Under the pieces are notes generated by a model that was not told where the DNA came from, did not search any database, and saw only the letters and a list, made by a program, of their open reading frames with translations. Shown piece after piece: positions 1 through 6,849 of a stretch of DNA of 12,219 bases (its first letter is position 1; every line of letters starts with the position of its first letter). The stretch is from Bacteroidota bacterium (GTDB taxonomy: Bacteria > Bacteroidota > Bacteroidia > UBA8524), in contig DQHT01000101.1 of the NCBI GenBank assembly GCA_003531115.1, positions 24,705 to 36,923 of the forward strand, in the 5' to 3' direction. Position numbers and translations under genes: made by a program.

Positions 1-24
1 TGAATCATATGCTATTGTATGAAT

Positions 25-62
25 CCAGGGCTTGCATTAGCATCAACTCCTGGCTTTTTTTT
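25..62 (+). terminator. Possible rho-independent terminator reading rightwards
   Basis: On the plus strand CCAGG (25-29) can pair with CCTGG (49-53). The loop contains a small inner TGC/GCA pair, and a C and then eight T residues (55-62) follow the stem. This is the usual shape of an intrinsic terminator. It would serve a plus-strand gene lying left of the window, which cannot be seen. The stem is short, so the call is tentative. Confidence 0.3.
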
Positions 63-115
63 CAGCCAAACTACATATTTTGGGCGGAATACAAATCTGC
101 TAACTCAAATTGTCC

Positions 116-253
116 TTATTCTGATTCCTTATCGTATGCTTTTTTCAATTGCGAGGAGATGTCCGAATGATGATGTACCAATCTCCATTTGCCTTCTTTC
201 AAACGGAAAATATTGGTGGCCCCGTGGCTTACTTTTATTCTCCAATCACCCAT
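116..253 (-). pseudogene. C-terminal remnant of a SnoaL/NTF2-like protein
   Basis: A 45-codon minus-strand reading frame runs from an ATG at 253 to a TAA at 116-118. Its translation has the pattern THIFRxxGxWxxxHHHxD in the form ATNIFRLKEGKWRLVHHHSD, which is typical of the last two beta strands of SnoaL-like/DUF4440 (NTF2-fold) proteins. Full-length members are about 120-150 residues, so roughly two thirds of the fold is missing. A TAG lies two codons before the ATG in the same frame, so no longer protein can be made. A 7-base tandem duplication (atagcct twice, 252-265) sits exactly at the broken 5' end. I read it as a decayed fragment; a real 45-residue peptide is possible but less likely. 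Confidence 0.5.
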
Positions 254-298
254 AGCCTATAGCCTATTCGGTTCAGATATAAGTTTGCCTTATCATCG

Positions 299-601
299 TT
301 ATATCCAAAAGTAAAGCCTCAACAGGATCGTTATTGCAGTCAGTATTCCAAAAATAAAGATTAGTCCAAGCTGAAGTCCTGCAAACTTTACCGCATCGTT
401 TTTATAAACCCTGTAGGTCCAAACGGCGAAAGAGAAATAATAAATTGTGGCTAAGAGAAGCAGCATGAATAAATAGCTGTCTGCCATTTCCGCCCCATTC
501 TCTGAACTATTACTATTGAACCAAAACCAAGCCGAACAGACCAACAGCACGGTGAGTGAGAGAACTATTAAAAATAATCGTGCTGTCTTCTTAATAGTCA
601 T
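299..601 (-). CDS. Small three-span membrane protein, unknown function
   Basis: This encodes a 100-residue protein with three clear hydrophobic segments at about residues 7-29, 42-63 and 75-98. They are separated by a polar loop (NSNSSENGAEMAD) and a short basic loop (YRVYKNDAVK). It is predicted to sit in the inner membrane. No catalytic motif is visible and I do not recognise a family. The ATG at 601 has AGGA a few bases upstream. The gene lies 39 bases after the preceding membrane-protein gene on the same strand, so the two are probably co-transcribed. Its TAA overlaps the string ATAACG, but no matching partner box was found downstream. Confidence 0.72.
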   Translation of the reverse strand: MTIKKTARLFLIVLSLTVLLVCSAWFWFNSNSSENGAEMADSYLFMLLLLATIYYFSFAVWTYRVYKNDAVKFAGLQLGLIFIFGILTAITILLRLYFWI

Positions 602-640
602 TTGTCCTGCTTTTTATGTGACACGTATTCATTCGCATGG

Positions 641-1207
641 TTAGTCTTTATTATCTACAAAGTCCAGGTCATTTTGGTTCACGTTGTTTTGACCAAAGTA
701 TAAAATTTCTCTACGCAAGAGGCTGTTGTGATGAAATTCGATTTTCAAAAACCTGGCAATATGCTTACCCAGCTCTAAATGCTCCTTGTTTAAGTATCCG
801 GTTGTGGAAATACGGTGGTTTTGCCTCGTCACGAACAACAATTCCAAATGGCATTCATCCTGTTCAGATGCGGGAATTATATTCCATTCTACTTTTATGA
901 CATTGGATAATTGATCAATTACCTTGTCATTTTCAAGAACAAGATCGCTCGACTTGTTTAACTCAAATGTCCAACCGGTAAAAATGTTAATCGCTTTCCT
1001 GATCACGGCTACCAAAGGGATAATGGGGATAAAATACACCAGCCAGGCATATTTATGGAGTTCAATTAACTGTTCATACGGGAAAACCAACACCATCAAA
1101 GAAGCCACGAAGATGAACACTTCTCTTCCTGCATTCAGGCAAAGAGAGAAGGTTTTTTGCCTGATGATCAATCGGTCAGGATATTCTTTGATCGTGAATT
1201 TTGCCAT
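641..1207 (-). CDS. Two-span membrane protein with cytoplasmic C-terminal domain, unknown function
   Basis: This is a 188-residue protein. A short polar N-terminus (KEYPDRLIIRQ) leads into two close transmembrane segments at about residues 28-45 and 53-70. About 115 mostly polar residues follow, alternating beta-like strands with a final helix (LELGKHIARFLKIEF). A tight membrane hairpin followed by a PH-like beta domain is a common layout in small bacterial membrane proteins, but that match is only by shape. No enzyme motif is seen. It lies 39 bases upstream of the three-span protein gene and 121 bases downstream of the lipoprotein gene. The ATG at 1207 starts exactly where the protein pattern begins. 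Confidence 0.72.
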   Translation of the reverse strand: MAKFTIKEYPDRLIIRQKTFSLCLNAGREVFIFVASLMVLVFPYEQLIELHKYAWLVYFIPIIPLVAVIRKAINIFTGWTFELNKSSDLVLENDKVIDQLSNVIKVEWNIIPASEQDECHLELLFVTRQNHRISTTGYLNKEHLELGKHIARFLKIEFHHNSLLRREILYFGQNNVNQNDLDFVDNKD

Positions 1208-1328
1208 TTCTGATTCGTGTCATGTTTCACCTGTTTTTTTTGGTGGCGGCTGCGGGGCTTTAACTTTAGCTAAACTACACAATTTGGATGGAAAATCTGC
1301 CTGGTCCTTGCTCGTCCGCATGGTTCAA

Positions 1329-1943
1329 CTATTTCCACGGTTTAATTTGATCAAGCTTGTTGCCTCCTATATCACTTAATCCGCCGAAATTCGTCATTGG
1401 TGTTTCCGGTTCATAGGAAATTTGTGAATGACCACAGGCAAAAACAACCCTGGCCACCTGTTTTCCTTGACTGAAGAACAAAATATGAGCTTCTGGGATC
1501 TGTGTTCCACATTCTCCATAGAAGAAATTAGCCGGATCATTCATAAAATGGATCATTGCGTCGATCTTCTCTTTGCATAAAATGGTAGCGAAGCCCGGTT
1601 TTCTTGATTCCAGCCGAAAATCATTACTATTTAGCTCGTTCAGCGCATAGCCACCCATATAAACGGCTGAGTCAACCTCCTGATTCGGGAAGAGCAGACT
1701 ATTGTCGCAATTGGCATAGCTTAGGTAGCGTATTTTATGTTCGATCATGATTTCGAAATTTTCAACAAGCGCTGTATCGAGTAACTCTTTACGAAGGGTG
1801 TCAACGATCTGTTCGATATTATATTCAGGCTGCTCATCCATCTGACAGTCTGAATTTTTTATATCGAGGGAAGGCTTAGCGGCTTGCCGGGTATGACAAG
1901 AAAGGATTAGCGTGAGGAAGAATAAGATTGGTAAGGGTTTCAC
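1329..1943 (-). CDS. Secreted lipoprotein of unknown function
   Basis: This is a 204-residue protein with a lipoprotein signal. A short hydrophobic run (residues 5-15) ends in the lipobox LILS-C, placing the lipidated cysteine at residue 16. The mature part (about 189 residues) is predicted to be anchored in the membrane and to face the periplasm or cell surface. It has two well-spaced cysteines (C145 in FYGECGT and C170 in VVFACGHS) flanking a beta hairpin, which could form a disulfide. The start is GTG at 1943; no ATG lies close enough to include the signal sequence. The gene starts 60 bases after the stop of the 214-residue gene. I recognise no catalytic domain. Confidence 0.72.
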   Translation of the reverse strand: MKPLPILFFLTLILSCHTRQAAKPSLDIKNSDCQMDEQPEYNIEQIVDTLRKELLDTALVENFEIMIEHKIRYLSYANCDNSLLFPNQEVDSAVYMGGYALNELNSNDFRLESRKPGFATILCKEKIDAMIHFMNDPANFFYGECGTQIPEAHILFFSQGKQVARVVFACGHSQISYEPETPMTNFGGLSDIGGNKLDQIKPWK

Positions 1944-2002
1944 GTTTTGTGCTTGAAGTTTTTATAATTAGTTAAACGTCTATTCTATCAAGATCTTTTA
2001 GT

Positions 2003-2647
2003 TTACCACAACTCCCACCATTTTTTTGTTTCTGTTTTTTCTTCTTCCTTCACTGCCTTAATCGGTTCAGCTTTGTACTCCTCAATTAAATTCCCATCAT
2101 AGTCAAACTTGTACGTGTAATATTGCCAGTCAGTTGCTAAAATATAATCGTCGTAAACGACAGAATCATCATGGACCACTGCCGTTGTCCAAATATCTCG
2201 TCCACTTTGTTTCCAGACTATTTTTCCGCTTTTGTCAAGTCGTGTGATTTCAAGTTCTCCATGAACGACATAATCTTCGTCAAGATTATGAATACCAAAA
2301 CAGGTCGCAGAATCAGCAATTGTTTTCCATTCTAAATTCAAGTATGGTAGTGTCAATTTGAAGACGGTATTTGAACAGCAAATTACAAGTCCACCATAGC
2401 TAATTAACGTTGTATTTCCGCTTATTCCTGTCCCACCACCTTCCGACCCGATCAGACAACTTGATACCAGCTTGTCATCTTCAAAAACTTCAATGCCAAT
2501 CTGTGATGTCATCCTATTCTCACCACCGCTTATAATTGTCTTGTTATACGTTTTTATGTTGTCTGCAGAATCAAACCTGTAATCAGCCTCGTTAAAAAAT
2601 TTGATTACATGTCGTTCCAGGACTAAAACTTCTATCGGTTCTTTCAT
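2003..2647 (-). CDS. Beta-rich protein of unknown function, 214 residues
   Basis: This is a cytoplasmic-type protein with no signal peptide or membrane span. Repeating beta-strand segments contain Gly/Asn turns, for example GSEGGGTGISGN, LDKSGKIVWKQSGRDIW and FDYDGNLIEEY. The DKSGKIVW and DYDGNL units resemble single blades of WD/PQQ-like propellers, but the protein is too short for a whole propeller. The C-terminus is charged and ends in an aromatic tail (KKWWELW). Similar compact beta proteins occur as immunity proteins of contact-toxin systems; that is only a suggestion here, since no toxin gene is adjacent. It lies 69 bases after the 123-residue gene. The ATG at 2647 is preceded by an A-rich stretch, as expected for Bacteroidota. 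Confidence 0.7.
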   Translation of the reverse strand: MKEPIEVLVLERHVIKFFNEADYRFDSADNIKTYNKTIISGGENRMTSQIGIEVFEDDKLVSSCLIGSEGGGTGISGNTTLISYGGLVICCSNTVFKLTLPYLNLEWKTIADSATCFGIHNLDEDYVVHGELEITRLDKSGKIVWKQSGRDIWTTAVVHDDSVVYDDYILATDWQYYTYKFDYDGNLIEEYKAEPIKAVKEEEKTETKKWWELW

Positions 2648-2716
2648 TGTTTTGTCTTTCCTTGTGTTATCAGGTCATATCAGCCGCTCAGGCGCATCTC
2701 GCTCGGGTGTTTGCAT

Positions 2717-3088
2717 TTAATGGCTAATAAAGAACACACTTTCGCCCTCGATAAAATTGTCAATAAAGTTTTTTTGAAAAGCGGCTTCAATTTCCGCTTG
2801 GCTTTCACCTTGATTTGCTTGAAGAAAGGTTTTTGCCTTTTTCACGTCAGCTAAACGAAAATAAAGCTTGCAGTTTTCAAATTCATAAATAAATTTTTTG
2901 GTGACCTGCTTTCTATGGTGTCCCTTGTCAATATAGTAAATTACGGAATCCCCAAAATCATTTTCGGTTATCAGATGCTTGTGTTTTTCAAGGAAGTCAG
3001 GGTTATTCTGAAACTCGTCCAGGGTGAAATGCTCAATGGTGCCCTCTGTCCTGGGCGAGGGTCGTACGTGGCAAATATCTAGTCCCAT
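2717..3088 (-). CDS. Unknown 123-residue protein coupled to a macrodomain gene
   Basis: This is a soluble 123-residue protein starting [10 protein letters not shown]. The middle (about residues 20-60) is rich in His, Asp and Glu and includes [17 protein letters not shown] and KGHHRK. It ends in an amphipathic helix and [12 protein letters not shown]. Its ATG (3086-3088) lies inside the macrodomain gene, which stops at 3079-3081. The 10-base overlap in a different frame argues for translational coupling and a shared role. There is no signal peptide and no membrane span. I recognise no named domain. A partner in ADP-ribose chemistry is a reasonable guess from position only; no ADP-ribosyltransferase signature (R-S-E or H-Y-E) is clearly present. 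Confidence 0.72.
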   Translation of the reverse strand: MGLDICHVRPSPRTEGTIEHFTLDEFQNNPDFLEKHKHLITENDFGDSVIYYIDKGHHRKQVTKKFIYEFENCKLYFRLADVKKAKTFLQANQGESQAEIEAAFQKNFIDNFIEGESVFFISH

Positions 3089-3645
3089 GTCGATTCTCGT
3101 TTTGTAGCCATTGCATGCTGATAAATTAAAAAGTTCTCCTCATCAAAGCACACAAAAACCACTTTGTCCATTTGGTCTGAGTGAGCAATGAATTCCATTA
3201 CGGCATCGACCGCAATTTTTGCTGCTTCATGGAAAGGATAGCCATAAACACCGGTACTGATACACGGGAATGCAATGGTCTTGCAGGCATTGTCCACGGC
3301 CAGTTGCAAAGCGTTTGTATAACAGGCTGTAAGTTTTTGGGCTTCATTTTTTTCTCCCCCGTTCCAAACCGGACCGACCGTATGAATGACGAATTTCGCG
3401 CTCAAATTTCCGGCTGTGGTGATCACCGCCTCGCCTGTTTTACATCCACCCTGTCTGGCAATTATTTTCCTGCAATCCGCTAAAATTGCCGGTCCTCCTG
3501 CCCGGTGTATGGCCCCATCCACCCCACCACCGCCTAAAAGCGACGTGTTGGCCGCATTTACGATGGCGTCAACGGTCACTTTTGTGATGTCGCCTTTAAG
3601 GATTTCTATCTTCGTGTGCATGTTCATTCTTTCTTGCTCTGGCAT
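3079..3645 (-). CDS. Macrodomain O-acetyl-ADP-ribose / mono-ADP-ribose hydrolase (YmdB/MacroD type)
   Basis: A single macrodomain covers almost the whole 188 residues. Motifs are in the expected order: GDIT (18-21), NAAN (30-33), [14 protein letters not shown] (38-51), HTVGPVW (88-94) and ISTGVYGYP (129-137). Compared with E. coli YmdB, the residues matching Asn25, Asp35 and Tyr126 are all kept (N33, D43, Y134), so the enzyme should be active. Family members release acetate from O-acetyl-ADP-ribose and remove mono-ADP-ribose from proteins in the cytoplasm. The offset of 8 to YmdB suggests the true start may be Met9 (3621) or Met7 (3627) rather than the ATG at 3645. GGAGGAGGA lies 11 bases before the first ATG, so this start is kept. 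The 3' end overlaps the next gene by 10 bases. Confidence 0.93.
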   Translation of the reverse strand: MPEQERMNMHTKIEILKGDITKVTVDAIVNAANTSLLGGGGVDGAIHRAGGPAILADCRKIIARQGGCKTGEAVITTAGNLSAKFVIHTVGPVWNGGEKNEAQKLTACYTNALQLAVDNACKTIAFPCISTGVYGYPFHEAAKIAVDAVMEFIAHSDQMDKVVFVCFDEENFLIYQHAMATKRESTWD

Positions 3646-3724
3646 GACTACCCAGTTCCTCCTCCAATCAAGGTTTTAGGGGTACTTAAACAACTGAACT
3701 CTGTTATGCCAGATTTTCTATTGT

Positions 3725-4144
3725 TTATTCTCTTTTATAGTATACCAATCCATTCAACAGACTGCCATCATCCATTTCAATTGTTAATCCAAGTACTAAT
3801 TCGTTCTCCTTTATAGTAATGGTCTTATATGAACGTACTAAACCATCATTCAATCTAAAGAAAATACTATCTGTCGAAAGACTCCATTTCATTTTGTATT
3901 TCGCTTTGCCATCACTTAGAATTCCTTTGTTCTTAGCGTTAAGAGTTAGATATGGAAAAACAATAGGAACAACCTTCTCACTCGTTATGAAATCAAAAGC
4001 ATACCCGGCTGTATCCCTCATTATTTCCATTTTCCACTTTCCTTTTAGAACATTTCCAATATTAACTTCAGCTTGTCCCCATGTTAAGTGGGAATATGCC
4101 AAAAACACTACGACTACACCACTATATCGCGATTTGATTTTCAT
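3725..4144 (-). CDS. Secreted lipocalin-like protein
   Basis: This is a 139-residue protein with a type I signal peptide (basic MKIKSR, hydrophobic core about 8-18, likely cleavage near WGQA at 22-25). The mature part of about 115 residues begins with GKWKME, matching the G-x-W opening of lipocalin-like domains. Alternating strands follow (YLTLNAKNKGIL, YKMKWSLSTDSIFFRL, KTITIKENELVLGL, LNGLVYYKRE). Bacteroidota have many small exported proteins of this type; the ligand is usually unknown. It starts 38 bases after the stop of the cysteine-cluster protein gene, so the two are probably one transcript. Assignment rests on fold-level pattern only. Confidence 0.68.
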   Translation of the reverse strand: MKIKSRYSGVVVVFLAYSHLTWGQAEVNIGNVLKGKWKMEIMRDTAGYAFDFITSEKVVPIVFPYLTLNAKNKGILSDGKAKYKMKWSLSTDSIFFRLNDGLVRSYKTITIKENELVLGLTIEMDDGSLLNGLVYYKRE

Positions 4145-4182
4145 AATTCGCTTTTTCGATGAAGTACCTTACGTTATTAATT

Positions 4183-5043
4183 TTACTTCTTTTCCGTCCG
4201 TTCTTTTATTTTACCTGTTTCCTTATTTCGAACATAGGTTGTACGTTGGATCCAATCTGAAGAGTCTTTAGTATAAGTCACTTCTGTTAGTTCAAGCAAT
4301 TTTATGAATTCAAAATAATCATATTCCTCTTCGAAGCTGTATATTTTTCCATTTTTAATCTCAAGGTCAATGGAGTTTAAGTCCCAATTTTTACATATTC
4401 CAACTATTTCTCCATTTTCAAAATTACATTCCGACAGCAGGATATTCGTATATATTCCAAATCCTTCTATTAGTCCACAAAGAACCCCTCTGCCTTGCAC
4501 CATACCGTTCTGGCAGTTAGCACGAAAAATAACAGTAAGCTTTTCTGATGTGTAATAAGCCTGTCCATTGGGAAGATATCCACGTATTTTCTTTGGAGTA
4601 AAACTAAGCTCGAGTGTATCTGTGATTGGCCCGGTATAAAGCCTGCCATCCAGATATCGGTACGCATTTATTCTGCTTGTAAGATGCTTATCAAAGAACG
4701 TTGATTCTATGTATGGGTTAACATAAATTTCTTTGTTGAATCCGCCGTTTAGTGTATCTTCTCTCCAGCCATTCGCAATGTAAAAGCCTGCTATTGTTTC
4801 CCCTATATATTGATTATACGTTAGTCCATCATTTTCCGGATAAACAGTAAGTGAATAATCCGGACCTAAATGCCGGAAGAACTGTAAACTGTCGGAACAA
4901 CAATAACAGAACACCTGACAACAAATATGACCATGTGCACAGTGTATTCTTTCTAATTGAATATCAGGAACATCAGCAGTATCCGATTGTCCGCAAACGC
5001 TCAGGTAATGAGAAGCAAACAGTAGAATAAGCAACTTTTTCAT
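4183..5043 (-). CDS. Exported protein with a six-cysteine cluster, unknown function
   Basis: The start chosen is the ATG at 5043, giving 286 residues. An open frame runs 25 codons further up to 5118, but that part reads through a hairpin-forming leader, and MKKLLILLFASHYLSVCGQ is a normal signal peptide. Cys17 (LSVC) could be a lipidation site, though Val at -1 is atypical. Just after it, Cys35, 41, 42, 46, 48 and 49 with His34, 37 and 39 fall within 16 residues, like a metal-binding or multi-disulfide knot. The rest is beta-rich with Tyr/Gly units (DGRLYTGPITDT, NGQAYYT, GRGVLCGLIEGFGIYT, FENGEIVGI) that faintly recall MORN repeats. Function is not known. Confidence 0.7.
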   Translation of the reverse strand: MKKLLILLFASHYLSVCGQSDTADVPDIQLERIHCAHGHICCQVFCYCCSDSLQFFRHLGPDYSLTVYPENDGLTYNQYIGETIAGFYIANGWREDTLNGGFNKEIYVNPYIESTFFDKHLTSRINAYRYLDGRLYTGPITDTLELSFTPKKIRGYLPNGQAYYTSEKLTVIFRANCQNGMVQGRGVLCGLIEGFGIYTNILLSECNFENGEIVGICKNWDLNSIDLEIKNGKIYSFEEEYDYFEFIKLLELTEVTYTKDSSDWIQRTTYVRNKETGKIKERTEKK

Positions 5044-5057
5044 TTCGATTCGTGCTT

Positions 5058-5107
5058 GAAGGGTTCTTTTATAACGACAGCCAGCGTCATTTGGTTTAAA
5101 ACCCTTC
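5058..5107 (-). promoter_or_regulatory. Leader hairpin just upstream of the cysteine-cluster protein gene
   Basis: GAAGGGTT (5058-5065) and AACCCTTC (5100-5107) form a perfect 8-bp inverted repeat around a 34-base loop. The loop contains a smaller GAC/GTC hairpin. Its inner edge lies 14 bases from the start codon at 5043, so in the mRNA it would stand in the leader close to the ribosome site. A second copy of the same arm (AACCCTT, 5124-5130 on the plus strand) could pair with the same partner instead. Regulation by this structure is an inference. Confidence 0.3.
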
Positions 5108-5207
5108 CAATCGGTCACAAAACAACCCTTTAGGAGGGCACTATTGCCAGGCTAAAATACAGGGACTAATTTAAAATTTTAGGAGTGGCTATTTTATAAC
5201 AGCCCCT

Positions 5208-5525
5208 TCACTGAAAAAGATACATGATCCAATACAGGAAGACCCACCAAATAAAAACAGGGATAAATCCGATAAGTACACCATCATAAACCCCATTGCT
5301 GAGCATATCCAACAAGGCATACAAGTTCGGTGCGGGAAGAGCAAAACCGGGCTCCCCTCCTGTCGCATCCACTCCAATGCCCCAGAAAAGGGCATAAAAA
5401 CCGGATACCAGGATGCGTCGCTTAATTGGTCCAAATTTCCTTGCCCATCTGATCCCGTACCAGGTTAATACGACGGCGAATACGAGATAGATGAGGATGC
5501 TTTGAAGAAATAGTGAATCAGTCAT
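5208..5525 (-). CDS. Small membrane protein, unknown function
   Basis: This is a 105-residue protein with hydrophobic segments at about residues 6-24, 37-52 and 82-104. A basic loop (RWARKFGPIKRR, 26-37) should face the cytoplasm. A Gly/Pro-rich loop (GVDATGGEPGFALPAPN, 51-67) should face outside. The tail is strongly aromatic (FIWWVFLYWIMYLF). No family is recognised. The start at 5525 has the same context (AAAAATCATGA) as the neighbouring membrane-protein gene. It is separated by 114 bases from the gene before it and by 164 bases from the gene after it. The latter gap holds two weak hairpins (5137-5148 and GGCT/AGCC near 5185-5202) but no clear T-tract terminator. Confidence 0.68.
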   Translation of the reverse strand: MTDSLFLQSILIYLVFAVVLTWYGIRWARKFGPIKRRILVSGFYALFWGIGVDATGGEPGFALPAPNLYALLDMLSNGVYDGVLIGFIPVFIWWVFLYWIMYLFQ

Positions 5526-5639
5526 GATTTTTAGCCCACCGTCAGGAACGCTTCACTTATCCCTTTGGAGCAGGTCTGAAAAGCAGGACTTCCGGTCGTT
5601 TAGTCAAATTTAAACTTTTTCAGGAAAGGTGTATGGAGG

Positions 5640-6014
5640 TCAGTTATTGCCATTAAAATGGCTTTCTTTTTTTAACAAGAAGAAGGTCCAAATGCCTCCG
5701 AGGAAGTCGATTGCGGCAAAAATCAGAATAGTAGCAGAAACGAACTCAAGCAGGACAAACGCGGTAAAGAATACTATGATCGTCATGCGAATAAAGGCTG
5801 TTGCCTTCATGATAACCACAATTTCATGCTTCGCAGCCAGAACATAATAAACGGTCAGTGCCATGAACAAAATCCCTGAAAGCCTGATCCAGACTTCCTC
5901 CGTTGGCGCGATACCAAAGGGAGTTATCAGTGCATTTGGGACAAATAAAAGGATTAGTCCGATGACGGCCAAATACATACCAAATATAAAAACACTTTTC
6001 GCTGATCTACTCAT
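5640..6014 (-). CDS. Four-span membrane protein, unknown function
   Basis: This is a 124-residue protein with four hydrophobic segments at about residues 7-25, 44-61, 73-90 and 92-115. The loops are short and the ends polar (MSRSAKS and KKESHFNGNN). The layout, with VPNALITPFGI between spans 1 and 2 and RLSGILFMALTVYYVLAAKHE across span 2, recalls small four-helix membrane proteins often annotated as DUF4345-like or simply as hypothetical. The match is by general pattern only. It probably resides in the inner membrane. The gap after it (5526-5639) contains no convincing terminator. Confidence 0.7.
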   Translation of the reverse strand: MSRSAKSVFIFGMYLAVIGLILLFVPNALITPFGIAPTEEVWIRLSGILFMALTVYYVLAAKHEIVVIMKATAFIRMTIIVFFTAFVLLEFVSATILIFAAIDFLGGIWTFFLLKKESHFNGNN

Positions 6015-6028
6015 GATTTTGTCTATTA

Positions 6029-6107
6029 ATAGGCAAATTACTGATTCGTTTGCATGCTTTTGGGACGGTTTATACGAGCTAATTTATGGATTTTTCTCCT
6101 TGCCTAT
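6029..6107 (-). repeat. Spaced 8-bp inverted repeat after the VOC gene
   Basis: ATAGGCAA (6029-6036) and TTGCCTAT (6100-6107) are perfect inverted copies 63 bases apart. They fill most of the gap between the VOC gene and the membrane-protein gene. On the minus strand the right arm follows closely on TGATTAACC, which includes the VOC stop codon. This placement resembles the attC-like sites described at 6850-7002 and 7423-7513. However, there is no GTT box at the far end, so at best it is a degenerate relative. Confidence 0.3.
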
Positions 6108-6115
6108 AGGGTTAA

Positions 6116-6565
6116 TCATTGCTTTTCCAGCTCTTCCGCCAGTCCGATAAGAATCCCCTCCGGACCACGAATATAGCAGAGCCGGTAAATGTTCTCATAC
6201 CGAACCACCTCACCAACGAGTTGAGCTCCGTGCTTGCTGAGCCTGACAAGCATGTCGTCGAGGTTCTCCACAGTAAACATGACCCGCAGGTAGCCCAAGG
6301 CATTTACCGGAGCCGTGCGGTGGTCGGCAATTACTTCCGGACTCAGAAACCGCGACAGTTCGAGCCGGTTATGGCCATCAGGAGTAGCCATCATGGCGAT
6401 CTCAACATGCTGGGAGCCCAGTCCGGTAACTCTTCCTGCCCACTCCCCTTCGATCATGGCACGCCCTTCGAGCACCATGCCTAGTTCAGTGAAAAAAGAA
6501 ATGGCTACATCGAGGGATTCAACCACGATGCCGGTGTTGTGTAAGAGTAATTTGGGTTTTGGCAT
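6116..6565 (-). CDS. VOC superfamily (glyoxalase/bleomycin-resistance fold) protein
   Basis: This is a 149-residue protein with the two beta-alpha-beta-beta-beta modules of the vicinal oxygen chelate fold. Module 1 is HNTGIVVESLDVAISFFTELG through RLELSRF; module 2 is YLRVMFTVENLDDMLVRLSKHG through RGPEGILIGLAEEL. Likely metal ligands are His9 and Glu69 in module 1 and Glu144 or Glu145 in module 2. The usual His/Gln at the start of module 2 is replaced by a Leu-Arg pair (93-94), so the metal site may be incomplete or altered. Family members act as isomerases, dioxygenases or drug-binding proteins; the substrate here is not predictable. The gene starts only 26 bases after the 68-residue gene and is probably co-transcribed with it. 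Confidence 0.9.
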   Translation of the reverse strand: MPKPKLLLHNTGIVVESLDVAISFFTELGMVLEGRAMIEGEWAGRVTGLGSQHVEIAMMATPDGHNRLELSRFLSPEVIADHRTAPVNALGYLRVMFTVENLDDMLVRLSKHGAQLVGEVVRYENIYRLCYIRGPEGILIGLAEELEKQ

Positions 6566-6591
6566 GATTCAGCGTTTTGTTCATTCATTCA

Positions 6592-6798
6592 TCAGGACGT
6601 TTTATTAAAAAGAACCGTTTTCTCTTTAAGAGATATCTTTCCAACCTGGTACCCGTATTGGGTTAATTCCTTTTTGTAATTTAAAAAAGAATGGTCCAGC
6701 TCAATTCCGGCGATTTTATGTATTTCATCAAAGGTTAATTTTATTTGGGAATTGCCGTTTTTTTGAATGTATTCCCATAGCACGTTGTATTTACTCAT
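6592..6798 (-). CDS. Small DUF7662-like protein, 68 residues
   Basis: This is a 68-residue basic, soluble protein. An N-terminal helix (YNVLWEYIQKNG) is followed by a strand and helix (IKLTFDEIHKIAGIEL), then HSFLNYKKELTQYGYQVGKI and a final beta strand (KEKTVLFNK). The sequence xLWEYIxxNG...LTFdEIxxIaGxxLdHSFLNYKKEL matches my memory of a widespread short family, sometimes called DUF7662, with a winged-helix-like shape. No function is established for it that I can name. The ATG at 6798 has no strong ribosome site. It is the first gene downstream of the attC-like site at 6850-7002 and lies directly ahead of the VOC gene. Confidence 0.75.
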   Translation of the reverse strand: MSKYNVLWEYIQKNGNSQIKLTFDEIHKIAGIELDHSFLNYKKELTQYGYQVGKISLKEKTVLFNKTS

Positions 6799-6849
6799 AG
6801 CTTATATTTTGGATTCAAAAAGTTTTTCTCGTTCTCGGCATGGTTGATT

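Noticed and set aside
1228..1245. CACC-T8-GGTG hairpin upstream of the two-span membrane protein
   Set aside because: A 4-bp stem around a homopolymer run is easily a chance event, and there is no T-tract after the stem.
637..1379. Plus-strand frames opposite the minus-strand membrane-protein and lipoprotein genes
   Set aside because: They are antisense shadows without protein-like features or start signals.
2717..3645. DarT-DarG toxin-antitoxin pair
   Set aside because: The macrodomain is of the YmdB/MacroD type, and the 123-residue neighbour is too short and lacks the DarT catalytic pattern.
5044..5118. N-terminal extension of the cysteine-cluster protein to an ATG at 5118
   Set aside because: It would place 25 polar residues before a perfect signal peptide, and the DNA forms a leader hairpin; the ATG at 5043 is preferred.
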